A stretch of 64,000 nt of DNA, from NCBI RefSeq assembly GCF_030719035.1, contig NZ_CP132203.1, positions 3,162,001 through 3,226,000 of the forward strand, read 5' to 3'. Made by a program: the position numbers and the translations under genes. The DNA is from Hahella sp. HNIBRBA332. GTDB taxonomy: Bacteria; Pseudomonadota; Gammaproteobacteria; Pseudomonadales; Oleiphilaceae. Positions 46,143 through 54,615 of the stretch are shown one piece after another. The notes under the pieces were generated by a model. It searched no databases. It worked only from the letters and a program-made list of their open reading frames with translations, and was not told the DNA's origin. Numbering within the stretch: the first letter of the stretch is position 1; the number at the start of each line of letters is the position of its first letter.

Positions 46143-47363
46143 ATGAGTACATTTGATGATATTCGTCCCTATCGGGATGATGAAGTTCCTCAGGTGATCT
46201 CGCGGCTGCGCCATGACGAGCAACTCGTCCGGGCCATAGAACATTACAAGTTTCCCAGGTTATCCAAATACTGCCGCAGTCTCACCTCGTTCATGGTAAG
46301 ACGCAATCTGCAGCACAATCTGCGCAGAATCAACACGATACACGACGTTCAGAATATGGTGGCGGGGTTCATGATCAACACCGTCAGGAAAACCACCTCC
46401 GGCTTCACGTACGAAGGTCTGGACAAGCTTCCCAAAGATCGCGCGTTTCTGTTTATCAGCAACCATCGCGATATCGCCATGGATCCAGCGCTGGTTAACT
46501 TCGCGCTGTATCAATCCGGCCGCGAGCTTGTGGAAATCGCCATCGGCGACAACCTGCTGTCGAACCCTCTGGTTTCCGACATCATGCGCCTGAACCGCAG
46601 CTTTATCGTGAAGCGTTCGGTGGAAGGGCACAAGGCCAAGTTGCAGGCGTTAACCCAGCTTTCCGCTTACATTGATCATACGCTTTCCCAAAATCGCTCC
46701 ATCTGGATTGCACAGCGGGAAGGCAGGGCAAAGAATGGCCTGGATAAAACCGATCCGGCCATCATCAAGATGCTCAATATTTATGGGCGCAAGCAAGGCA
46801 TGGCCTTCGCCGACACCATCAAACGCATGAATATCGTGCCGGTGTCCATTTCCTATGAATACGACCCCTGTGATCTGCTCAAAGCGAAAGAGCTGCAGGC
46901 GCGGGAGCAGTCCGAGTATGTGAAGGGCGAAGGCGAGGACATCGCCAGCATCATTCGCGGCATTTCCTGCCCAAAAGGTCGCGTGCACATCGCCTTTGGC
47001 GAGCCATTGCAACAGGATTTTGAAGATGCGGAAGAAGTGGCCGCCGCGATCGACCGGCAGATCACCCGAAATTACAAGCTCTTCCCCTCCAACATTCTGG
47101 CGTTTGAGCAGTTGAAGACGCTGAGCGAGTCTTTCGCTCACCTACAGGAAGAATCACTGCATCGTCTGCAGGAGCTGGCGGGACAGGCTAGACAGGCTTG
47201 GGATAACCTGGACCGGGATGAGATGGGGCAAAAAGCCTCAGAGTTCTCCGATCGGGTCGGCGGTTACCCTAACCTGCTGCAACGCTACATTCTGGAAATG
47301 TACGCCAATCCTTTAATCAACAAGTTCGCCGGCGCCCCGGGAGACTCCGCGCCGCAAACCTGA
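46143..47363 (+). CDS. PlsC/PlsB-type glycerolipid acyltransferase
   Basis: A 406-residue acyltransferase. The catalytic region FLFISNHRDIAMDPALVNFAL (about residues 98-118) has His and Asp separated by five residues, where the usual motif is HX4D. Later blocks are present: NRSFIVKR, WIAQREGRAKNG (the EGR motif) and NIVPVSISYEYDP. The family moves acyl chains to glycerol-3-phosphate or lysophosphatidate. Its place after the GlpD-like gene suggests a shared glycerol-phosphate theme. No membrane helix is obvious, so it may bind membranes peripherally. Confidence 0.8.
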   Translation: MSTFDDIRPYRDDEVPQVISRLRHDEQLVRAIEHYKFPRLSKYCRSLTSFMVRRNLQHNLRRINTIHDVQNMVAGFMINTVRKTTSGFTYEGLDKLPKDRAFLFISNHRDIAMDPALVNFALYQSGRELVEIAIGDNLLSNPLVSDIMRLNRSFIVKRSVEGHKAKLQALTQLSAYIDHTLSQNRSIWIAQREGRAKNGLDKTDPAIIKMLNIYGRKQGMAFADTIKRMNIVPVSISYEYDPCDLLKAKELQAREQSEYVKGEGEDIASIIRGISCPKGRVHIAFGEPLQQDFEDAEEVAAAIDRQITRNYKLFPSNILAFEQLKTLSESFAHLQEESLHRLQELAGQARQAWDNLDRDEMGQKASEFSDRVGGYPNLLQRYILEMYANPLINKFAGAPGDSAPQT

Positions 47364-47371
47364 TCTCCCCC

Positions 47372-47407
47372 ACGGCGGCCTCGCGCCGCCGTTCGGTATC
47401 TTTTTTT
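47372..47407 (+). terminator. Intrinsic terminator after the acyltransferase gene
   Basis: ACGGCGGC and GCCGCCGT form a perfect eight-base stem around CTCGC; seven T's follow eight bases later. Confidence 0.75.
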
Positions 47408-47597
47408 AAATTCAATAAATTAACTTACAACGCCTGATCCACTTTGCAACCTGACAGGAGTTGCCCTGACGCCGTTGTATTTGGTTACAATGAGCACGCG
47501 TCGGCGAAGCCCAGGATATTCGACGCCGTCATTGCAGCCGTTGGAATGAATGGAATATAGACATTCCGTCCAGGCCCCAGGATTTATGAGGAAAGCT

Positions 47598-48347
47598 ATG
47601 CACATTGAAGTGTTGGGGAGCGGAGAAGCTTACGACCGCGCCCGGGTAAACTCATCACTGCTCGTCACGGAAGAGCGTTTTCAAATGTTGATAGGCTGTG
47701 GCCCCAGCGTGCCCCAGGCCTTATGGCGGCGAGATACCGCCATCGAGGATATCGACGCCATTCTGCTGAGCCATTGCGGCCCAGATCACGCCGCCGGCCT
47801 TATTACCCTGGTAAATTGGATGCACGCCAAGGGACGCACCAAGCCTTTATTGCTGATTACGCCCCACGGTTATCGCCCTCTGCTGCAAAATCTGCTGAAT
47901 TACGCTATCTGGCCTGAGCAACGGCTCTGTTTCCTGCTGCGCTGGAAGCAGTCCGATAAAGGGCTCGCTATTGGCCCCTGGAATCTGTCCACCGCCATGA
48001 CCCAGCATGCCGCACCCAATCGCGCCTTATTGCTGTCCGGGCCTAACGGCGCTCTGTTCTTCAACGGTGAAGGCGTGTTGTTGGAAGCGCCCTTACGTCT
48101 GGCTGGAGAAGCGGATTTGATATTTCTCGAATGCCGCTCGATTAAAAGAGACCGGCATGATTTTCACGGCAGTTGGGAGGCCTATCATGACCTGGCTTTC
48201 AAACCCGGTAGTCTGATATGCCTGTATCAAGTCCTGGAACAGGAAAAAGCCCGCTTGGGCGACTTGATATATCAGCGCGAGGATGTCTATCTACCGGAGC
48301 AGGGACAGTGTTTCCGTCTGGTGCGGGGGGACTGGGAGCTGCTGTAA
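47598..48347 (+). CDS. Degenerate MBL-fold (RNase Z/PhnP-like) protein
   Basis: A 249-residue protein starting at MHIEVLGSGEAY with GAGGAA six bases upstream; earlier in-frame ATGs are rejected. The opening LGSGEA and IEDIDAILLSH are typical of RNase Z/PhnP-like MBL proteins. The metal motif reads H-C-G-P-D-H instead of H-x-H-x-D-H, so the second His is missing, and the later Asp ligand position reads NGEG. It may bind a single metal or have lost catalysis. It stands alone between two terminators. Confidence 0.75.
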   Translation: MHIEVLGSGEAYDRARVNSSLLVTEERFQMLIGCGPSVPQALWRRDTAIEDIDAILLSHCGPDHAAGLITLVNWMHAKGRTKPLLLITPHGYRPLLQNLLNYAIWPEQRLCFLLRWKQSDKGLAIGPWNLSTAMTQHAAPNRALLLSGPNGALFFNGEGVLLEAPLRLAGEADLIFLECRSIKRDRHDFHGSWEAYHDLAFKPGSLICLYQVLEQEKARLGDLIYQREDVYLPEQGQCFRLVRGDWELL

Positions 48348-48352
48348 ACACG

Positions 48353-48387
48353 GCGCCGGCGAACAGAAGCTCCCTGTTCGCCGGCGC
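48353..48387. terminator. Long GC-rich hairpin between convergent genes
   Basis: GCGCCGGCGAACAG and CTGTTCGCCGGCGC are exact 14-base arms around seven bases, immediately after the MBL gene stop. A further palindrome CGCTGACGTCAGCG lies at 48402-48415. Both stand before the 3' end of the minus-strand lipoprotein gene. T-runs are weak. Confidence 0.65.
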
Positions 48388-48437
48388 TGTTATAAACGGG
48401 ACGCTGACGTCAGCGCCCTTTGAACAATCATTTATCC

Positions 48438-49976
48438 TTAATAGATAAAAATTGTCTCTGCGTTGAAGCAACCGTCCGCAATATCTTCTTCTCCGAAGAT
48501 ATTCAACGTGTCCCCCGCCGCCAGGTCGCTAAATGCAGCGGACATATTGGTGGTCTCATCACCAGAGGTGACGACCAGATAGATATTGGCGCCGGCGGCG
48601 TCAACACACTGATCGCCAGCGTCGCCGCTTACTGTCAGGCGGAGGTTATCGCCATCCACTGACAGCAGCTCTCCGCTGACGCCTGCTTCTTCGTCGTTCT
48701 CGCTCAGCACCAGGAAAGGCGAACGCAGGTAATTATCCTCTCCGGTCGGCAGCACCAATACCGCATCAATCAAAGCGTTCAGACCCACTTGGATATCCGC
48801 CTGAGACAATTCGGTTCCCGCATCGTTGAATACGCGGGTTTTCGGGAACAATTGCACGGCGATGGGGCTGTCCGTGGCGATGCCCTGCCCTTCATCCAGA
48901 GCGACGTCAAAGCGACTGGTATCCACGTCTACAGTGGACGCCGCTTCACCGGAGTAGCGTCTGAATGCAGTCAACGGGCCTTCTTCGATGGTCAACGCAT
49001 TGATAGCGAAGATATGAGCGTCGACGACGCCTTGGCTGTTAACCAGAACCGCTCCCTCAGGCACGGCGGCAACTGTTGAGCACAGCTGCGCAGCGGGCTG
49101 CTCTTCTACGCTACGATCCAGATACCAGACAATGCAGTAGCCTTCTTCCGGAAGGTTCGCGTCGTCAATATCGGGCGACGTGGTGACGGTCCGAACCAGG
49201 CGGCCAATGACCGTCACCTCATCGCCTTCAACCAGGGAGGACGCATCAGCAGGAAGACCGTTGCTGGCGAAGATACCGGTGTCCTCGTCCATCCTCACGC
49301 GCATGCACTCCTCGGAACTGGCGGCTGGGGTGGAGTTTGTGTCCGTAACGAACTGAGTACGGCACAGACTGAAGGCGTTGTCGCCCACGCTCTCAATGTC
49401 GCCGTGAACCCGCACGAACTTGTTGCTGGGGATCTCGGAGCGGATGTTGGCGAACACGACAGGGCGAATAATCACTTTGCCCTGGCCTGTGGTTGTGAAC
49501 TTGAGGGCTTTGTTCATATCAAAATCGATTTCAATGAACAGAACAGCGCCAGGCGTGACGGTGAAGCCGCCCTGGTTAACCACTTTTATAACTTTGGAAG
49601 GCAGCTTGGAAGGCACTTCGGTTTCACCGCCCGCGCCATCGTCTTCATACAGATTCACGTCTGACGTGGTAATGCGCAAAGAGCTGTATTGGCCAGCAGG
49701 CACGTCGGTGGTGTCCAGAAATTCGTAAAAGTCGGGAAGACTCAATAAGTCGAAAGTCTCTTCGCCGCTGAACAGGGTCACCTTGCCCTGCTCGCCTACC
49801 AGCTCGACTTTCGTGAAAGTAATCATGGCTCTTGTATAATCGCCGCTGGGTGCGTCCGTGAGGATCAAGCCCACCTTGGCGTCCGCAGCGGAATTGTCAT
49901 CGCTGCCGGAGCCGCCGCCTCCGCCGCCGCATGAGGCGATTAGCAACGTGAACGCTATGGCAATCCAACGATTCAT
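48438..49976 (-). CDS. DUF4382/DUF5666-type surface lipoprotein
   Basis: A 512-residue lipoprotein; AGGAG lies eight bases before the ATG of MNRWIAIAF. The lipobox IASC puts the lipid on C15 and is followed by a Gly/Ser spacer of ten residues. A DUF4382 domain (LILTDAPSGDYTRAMITFTKVEL...IEIDFDMNKALK) covers about residues 35-185. It is followed by DUF5666-like beta modules (KFVRVHGDIESVGDNAFSL, VTVIGRLVR, SGELLSVDGDNLRLTVSGD). Function is unknown; the modules look like OB-like beta repeats. It diverges from DUF6502/DUF5666 genes across a CRP-type site. Confidence 0.78.
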   Translation of the reverse strand: MNRWIAIAFTLLIASCGGGGGGSGSDDNSAADAKVGLILTDAPSGDYTRAMITFTKVELVGEQGKVTLFSGEETFDLLSLPDFYEFLDTTDVPAGQYSSLRITTSDVNLYEDDGAGGETEVPSKLPSKVIKVVNQGGFTVTPGAVLFIEIDFDMNKALKFTTTGQGKVIIRPVVFANIRSEIPSNKFVRVHGDIESVGDNAFSLCRTQFVTDTNSTPAASSEECMRVRMDEDTGIFASNGLPADASSLVEGDEVTVIGRLVRTVTTSPDIDDANLPEEGYCIVWYLDRSVEEQPAAQLCSTVAAVPEGAVLVNSQGVVDAHIFAINALTIEEGPLTAFRRYSGEAASTVDVDTSRFDVALDEGQGIATDSPIAVQLFPKTRVFNDAGTELSQADIQVGLNALIDAVLVLPTGEDNYLRSPFLVLSENDEEAGVSGELLSVDGDNLRLTVSGDAGDQCVDAAGANIYLVVTSGDETTNMSAAFSDLAAGDTLNIFGEEDIADGCFNAETIFIY

Positions 49977-50041
49977 GACATCTACTCCTATGGGTTGGTT
50001 GTGTTCTTTTGGGATAATAAGCCCAAACACAGATATCGTTT

Positions 50042-50057
50042 TGTGAACCAGTTCACA
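50042..50057. promoter_or_regulatory. Perfect CRP/Vfr-type binding site
   Basis: TGTGAACCAGTTCACA is a perfect 16-base palindrome with the TGTGA-N6-TCACA layout of the CRP consensus, flanked by T-rich bases. It is 66 bases from the minus-strand lipoprotein start and 36 bases from the plus-strand DUF6502 start, so one dimer could affect both. Confidence 0.72.
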
Positions 50058-50092
50058 TTTTTACTAACAGTTTGGCGATAATATCCCAAATC

Positions 50093-50938
50093 ATGAACCA
50101 GGCATTAAGTCAGGCGCTATACGCCGCCATTTACAAATTACTGCGACCCCTGGCTGCGCTGCTGTTGCGGCGCGGCATGTCGTACAACGAATTCGCCGAG
50201 ATCGCGAAGCGCGCCTATATAGACGCCGCCACAGAGGAATTTTCCCTCCCTAACCGCAAGCAGAGCCTCTCCAGAGTGTCCGTATTGACCGGCATAAACC
50301 GCAAAGAAATCGCCAGACTGGAGAAGCTGCCCAATCCCATTGAAACCGGCGAGGCGCAAAGCGCCAACAGAAGCTCCAGGGTCGTCAACGGCTGGATCAG
50401 AGACATCCGCTTTCAGGACGAGCATGGCGCGCCACTCCCCCTCCCCCTGGATGAGGGTGACAACAGTTTCAGCGAGTTAGTACGCCTATACGGCGGCGAT
50501 GTGCCGGTTCGCGCGGTCCTGGACGAACTGATCAGGCTGGATTCCGTGGAGATCAGCGGTCAGGGAGAAGCGGCGGGCAAACGGGTTGCGCTGAAAGTGG
50601 AAGGCTATGTGCCGCAAACTGACTTAAAAGAGAAACTAAGGATTATGAGTACTGCGGTCGCGGACCTGCTTCGCACCATAGATCACAATCTGGAGACGGA
50701 CCGCACTGAAGCGCGCGTCCAACGCACCGTGGCGTACAACGATATTCCCATGGAGTGTCTGGAAGCGATACGCGGACGCAGTAAAGAAGAGGTGGAAGAA
50801 ATTTTGCAACGCATAAACCGGTGGTTATCCGGGTACGACAGAGGCGTCAATGCCAAGCTCCAGGGCAGCGGGAAATTTCGCGCAGGAATAGGCGTATACT
50901 ATTTCGAGCAGTCCTTAACTCGCGAGGAGCAGCCATGA
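50093..50938 (+). CDS. DUF6502-family protein
   Basis: A 281-residue protein with a first ATG at MNQALSQALY; the TTG 21 bases earlier is less likely. The N-terminal half reads as a DNA-binding-like helical domain: LRRGMSYNEFAEIAKRAYIDAATEEF and SRVSVLTGINRKEIARL, which resembles a helix-turn-helix. A charged C-terminal half follows. The family has no proven role. It overlaps the DUF5666 lipoprotein gene by four bases (ATGA), and such pairings recur in gammaproteobacteria as far as I recall, suggesting that it regulates or assists the lipoprotein. Confidence 0.75.
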   Translation: MNQALSQALYAAIYKLLRPLAALLLRRGMSYNEFAEIAKRAYIDAATEEFSLPNRKQSLSRVSVLTGINRKEIARLEKLPNPIETGEAQSANRSSRVVNGWIRDIRFQDEHGAPLPLPLDEGDNSFSELVRLYGGDVPVRAVLDELIRLDSVEISGQGEAAGKRVALKVEGYVPQTDLKEKLRIMSTAVADLLRTIDHNLETDRTEARVQRTVAYNDIPMECLEAIRGRSKEEVEEILQRINRWLSGYDRGVNAKLQGSGKFRAGIGVYYFEQSLTREEQP

Positions 50939-52338
50939 GCAGATTCATATACGCCCTGACGGCGCTGGTATTGACGACCAGCCTGCTCTCAGCCTGCTCC
51001 GGCGGCGCGTCCTCTGACGGCGGCATCGAAGGCACTGGCGCGCCAGTGGCTGCACGGGGCGAAGTCAGCGGCTTCGGCAGCGTATTCGTCAATGGTGTGG
51101 AGTACGAGACTGATTCAGCGGACATCGTCATCGATAGCGTCAGCGGCTATTCAGAAAGCGCACTCAAAGTGGGTATGGTAGTGCTTGTCGAGGGCGCGTT
51201 GGATGCTGACGAAGCCACTGGCGACGCTCATCGCGTCAGTTTTGAGCAAACCTTATTCGGCCCGATCTCCGTGGTGAGTTACGTTGACGACTATAACGCC
51301 GAGATTAAAGTACTGGGGCAAACGGCAATAATTCCCGACAGCGCTGTATTTGAAAACCTCAGCTTCAGCGACCTCGCGATTGGCCAGGTAGTGGCGATCA
51401 GTGGTTTAACCAACGCAACGGGGGTCGTAGCCACCCGCATAGAGAAAGTCGCGGACGCCCACAGCGATGGCGAGCAGGTAGCGGTGAACGCCGTCATCAG
51501 CAGCGTGGATACGCCGAACCGCACGTTCGTCATAGGCGATTTGAGCGTGGATTACAGCATGGCGGATCTGCAGGGCTTCTCCAACGGACAACCGGAAGCT
51601 GGCCAATACGTGAGAGTCAATGGGCGCTTCTTTGAAGACAGCGGCGTCATTGCCGCCAAGGTCAAAATGAAAGCCCGCGCCGATATGTCCGCAAGCGGCG
51701 TCAGACTGGAGTATGAAGGCATCATCACTGACTTTGCGTCGCAGCAAAACTTCAACCTGAGCGGTCAGCCCGTCAACGCCGCCGACGCCAAATTCAAAAG
51801 AGGCCAGAAGCAGGATTTGGCGGACGGTGTCCGTATTGAAGCGGAAGGGCCGATTGATGCGGACGGCGTACTACAGGCGCAAACGATTACCTTCAAGAAA
51901 GCCAATGACATTCATGTCGAAGCCGCAGTGGATTCCGTCAGCGAAACCGACAAACAGGTCGTCGTCCTCGGCGTTACGTTCAGCATCAATGAACTGACCG
52001 CCTTCGATGACCGTAGCGAAGCACACCAGCTCTACTTCGGTCTGGATGACATTCGCAACGGCGACAGACTGTCCATTAGGGCGGCGAGCGGAACAACGCC
52101 ATTGACCGCGTCCCGCATTGAACGTCTGCGTGCGGACGATTCTGTCACTGTGGAAGGTCCTGTAACGGCCGTCTCCGGCGAAGTGCTGACCATTCTCGGT
52201 GTCGCCGTGGACATTACAGACGCCTCCGGTTCGCAAAACGGACTCAAGGTGGGCGCGTTTGTGGAAATTGAAGGCGACTTGACCGGTGCGCAATCCGTTA
52301 AAGCGCAGAGAATTAAGGTGAAGAAGAACAACAACTAA
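50935..52338 (+). CDS. DUF5666-repeat lipoprotein
   Basis: A 467-residue lipoprotein; AGGAG lies six bases before the ATG. The lipobox LLSAC puts the modified Cys at residue 21. The mature part consists of about six beta-rich modules of about 65 residues with the recurring form 'G.I..(F/V)..G..Y......D..L..G..V.V.G', such as GEVSGFGSVFVNGVEYETDSADI and EGIITDFASQQNFNLSGQPV. These are DUF5666 repeats. It ends in Lys-rich KVKKNNN. Translationally coupled to the DUF6502 gene. Confidence 0.8.
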   Translation: MSRFIYALTALVLTTSLLSACSGGASSDGGIEGTGAPVAARGEVSGFGSVFVNGVEYETDSADIVIDSVSGYSESALKVGMVVLVEGALDADEATGDAHRVSFEQTLFGPISVVSYVDDYNAEIKVLGQTAIIPDSAVFENLSFSDLAIGQVVAISGLTNATGVVATRIEKVADAHSDGEQVAVNAVISSVDTPNRTFVIGDLSVDYSMADLQGFSNGQPEAGQYVRVNGRFFEDSGVIAAKVKMKARADMSASGVRLEYEGIITDFASQQNFNLSGQPVNAADAKFKRGQKQDLADGVRIEAEGPIDADGVLQAQTITFKKANDIHVEAAVDSVSETDKQVVVLGVTFSINELTAFDDRSEAHQLYFGLDDIRNGDRLSIRAASGTTPLTASRIERLRADDSVTVEGPVTAVSGEVLTILGVAVDITDASGSQNGLKVGAFVEIEGDLTGAQSVKAQRIKVKKNNN

Positions 52339-52441
52339 AGGGTCTGCGTAAGCGCTGGCCAAACCAGATGCTTTGCGCAGAACCCCACAAAGAGTCCTAT
52401 ATCAGGGATTGGCGTCTATTACGATTAGAAGGCGATAAACA

Positions 52442-52768
52442 GTGTCGATTACCAGATTAGCAATTGATTTTTACGTCACCTCCAGCCTGTCGAGCGACGA
52501 GCTGGAGGCCGCAGCCCAACTGGGCGTGCGCTCAATCGTCAATAACGAGCCCGACCGGGAGGCGGAATCAGAATCTTTACGCCGCGGGGCTGACGCCCTC
52601 GGACTGTCTTATCACAGCGTTCCCTCGCATAGAAATACGGACGAACAAACTCAAATCAGCTCATTTATCGATATCATGGAGCATTGTGAAAAGCCGGTGC
52701 TGGCTTTCTGCAGAAGCGTCAGCAACGGCATTTCCCTTTGGGTGATGTCGGAGACCCGGCATAAATAA
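52442..52768 (+). CDS. Second DUF442-like protein with altered active loop
   Basis: A 108-residue protein with a GTG start and AAGGCGA seven bases upstream. The frame IDFYVTSSLSSDELEAAAQLGVRSIVNNEPD matches the DUF442 (Blh N-domain) fold, but the active loop is AFCRSVSNGIS: the Cys is present and the Arg at C-x4-R is replaced by Gly/Asn. The usual form is FCRSGTRS. It may be an inactive relative or one with a different chemistry. It lacks the operon neighbours seen at 28632. Confidence 0.72.
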   Translation: MSITRLAIDFYVTSSLSSDELEAAAQLGVRSIVNNEPDREAESESLRRGADALGLSYHSVPSHRNTDEQTQISSFIDIMEHCEKPVLAFCRSVSNGISLWVMSETRHK

Positions 52769-52792
52769 CGCCCGCAACGCGACAGCAAAGAG

Positions 52793-53395
52793 CTAGTCCA
52801 CTGGCACATTATGTTCTTTTAAATAACGTCTCAACGTATCTATATTGGCGAGCAACTTGGGCAGCACCTCTTTTTCCATTCGCTCCGTACGTTTTTTCAT
52901 TTCTTCTGCGCCGTAGTGAGGGGCGTAGGCGCTGCTCTCGATCTTGCCGCGAATGTCTTCTATTTCCCGATAATAGCGTTGAATCTCCAGAATAAACTGG
53001 CTGGGCGTCTCCAGCGCCGAGGGAGAATAACGCATGCTTTCCCAAACGAATAAATCCAGTTTCAGCGGAAACATCTTGATGGCGCTGCGACTGGGAGGTG
53101 ATTTAACGAACTCTGCATAATCCCTGGCCTGGATCAGGTTGCTTTGCAGCTCGCTGGCCAGGGAGTTGCGCAAATAATAGTTATTTTGCCGGGAAGTCAG
53201 GTCGTCAAAAATAATCGCCTGGTTCAATCCTTCCTGCGCCGCCAGATATACGCCAAGCACCGTCGCCAAAATCATGAATATCTGGCTGATCCAGAAACTG
53301 GACTCCTTGATGCCGCTCCCCTCTTTCTTGGCGTGTGCTTCATGTGTGCGATGACCGTCGTTGGTTGCGGCGGACGAGGACTGCTGCATATCCAT
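52793..53395 (-). CDS. Single-pass membrane protein with helical periplasmic domain, unknown
   Basis: A 200-residue protein. A His/Ser/Lys-rich N-tail (about 30 residues) precedes a membrane helix WISQIFMILATVLGVYLAA (residues 34-53). The remaining 145 residues are charged and helical, with SRQNNYYLRNSLASELQSNLIQARDYAEF and a C-terminal coil-like segment. I do not recognise the family. AAGGG precedes the ATG. It stands alone, convergent with the DUF442-like gene. Confidence 0.66.
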   Translation of the reverse strand: MDMQQSSSAATNDGHRTHEAHAKKEGSGIKESSFWISQIFMILATVLGVYLAAQEGLNQAIIFDDLTSRQNNYYLRNSLASELQSNLIQARDYAEFVKSPPSRSAIKMFPLKLDLFVWESMRYSPSALETPSQFILEIQRYYREIEDIRGKIESSAYAPHYGAEEMKKRTERMEKEVLPKLLANIDTLRRYLKEHNVPVD

Positions 53396-53564
53396 AAACC
53401 CTTGATGAGTGAATTCAGGGGAAGGATTCTAGCTGCGTAAAGAACAGAGCATCAAGCCGAGAACTGCTCCGTGGAGTACGCACATCTGGATTTTTTGCAT
53501 TCTTAAGACAAATCCTAAATGATGCGGCGCATCGCACACTTCGCCAACCAAGAAGTCAAACCAG

Positions 53565-54002
53565 ATGCTTAAATATGCCGACTGCCCCAGCTGTGGCGAA
53601 AACAGCCTGGAAATATGGGACAAACACTCCGGCGTGATCGGCGCGCCGCTGTATTGCAACAACTGCCACAAGAGTTTCGCCAGATATCGCTTTTTCCACT
53701 CCGCCGGACTCATGCTGTTCGAGGCCTGCATCACCACTGCGGTCGTCGTCAGTCTGTTTCAGCAGTGGCTGTCAGTGTCGGTATTGGCGGCCTTCTCCAT
53801 CCTGGGCTTATATGCTGTATTCAACCTGGATAAGAAAGTTTTTCCTCTGCGCGAGGAAAGCCAGATGCAGAAAGCCCCTCTAAAACAAAAGTTGCTGAAC
53901 TTCGCCGCGTTTATTGCAGCACTCTCGGTCTATGCCCTACTGTTGCTGGCACTGCCTTTGGGGCCGGTTTTGGATGTTATTAAATTAAACTCAATCAAAT
54001 AA
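53565..54002 (+). CDS. Zinc-ribbon membrane protein
   Basis: A 145-residue protein. A zinc ribbon at the N-terminus has ligands C7-x2-C10 and C31-x2-C34 (ADCPSCGENSL and LYCNNCHKSF). Three membrane helices follow, about residues 46-64, 67-85 and 108-135. The zinc ribbon would face the cytosol. Family unknown; such small ribbon-plus-TM proteins are often uncharacterised. The antisense frame over the first half lacks any recognisable feature. Confidence 0.68.
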   Translation: MLKYADCPSCGENSLEIWDKHSGVIGAPLYCNNCHKSFARYRFFHSAGLMLFEACITTAVVVSLFQQWLSVSVLAAFSILGLYAVFNLDKKVFPLREESQMQKAPLKQKLLNFAAFIAALSVYALLLLALPLGPVLDVIKLNSIK

Positions 54003-54068
54003 CAAACAATAAGGCGGCCAGTTCCCTGCATTAAACGTATTATGACATCGCTCTAATATATGTGTGTA

Positions 54069-54491
54069 TTATTTTCCAACCTTAGACTTCACCACTTCAA
54101 CTGCAACTATCACTCCCAGCACTGCACTCAGCGTAAGGGGAATGAAAAAGAATTGCTCAGTAACTAACCCAATTAAAAAAGCCATAGGCGAACCATAACC
54201 ATCTGCCCTTTCCATTCCTCCATTATCAATAATAAATTTAACTCTTTCGTATGTTCGCCAAAATAGAGGAATCCAAAAAACAAACACCAAGAGAAGAGAT
54301 GCCCAGAAGGATGCCTTCTTATCAGACTTTAGTAAGTAGTAAACACCCCACCAAGATAATAATATGCCGCCCCAAAAAGCTGACTTATAAATATTCCCAT
54401 GCAATATGCCTGGTAACAGGAAAAGAATAGAGAGGACCGAAATAGCAACCACACTTATCTTTATTGATTTTTTATAACTAAGCAGGCTCAT
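54069..54491 (-). CDS. Small membrane protein in an AT-rich segment
   Basis: A 140-residue protein with four likely membrane helices and basic loops (LLKSDKKASFWA, RTYERVKFIIDNGG). Its base composition is far richer in A and T than its neighbours, and the ribosome site is weak. Flanking intergenic bases (54003-54068, 54492-54600) share this composition, suggesting a recently acquired segment of about 0.6 kb. I cannot assign a function. Confidence 0.62.
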   Translation of the reverse strand: MSLLSYKKSIKISVVAISVLSILFLLPGILHGNIYKSAFWGGILLSWWGVYYLLKSDKKASFWASLLLVFVFWIPLFWRTYERVKFIIDNGGMERADGYGSPMAFLIGLVTEQFFFIPLTLSAVLGVIVAVEVVKSKVGK

Positions 54492-54615
54492 CCGTCAACA
54501 TACACCTTATAAGTAAATTAAAAATAGACTTAAGCATATTTTGCCATATAGTGAGGTTTAATCAGAGTTAAAAACAGAAAATAAAGTAATAGGTAGCTCG
54601 AGAACTGATACCCTT

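Noticed and set aside
53429..53737. A 102-residue antisense frame over the zinc-ribbon gene
   Set aside because: The plus strand carries paired CxxC motifs and membrane helices, which is far stronger evidence.
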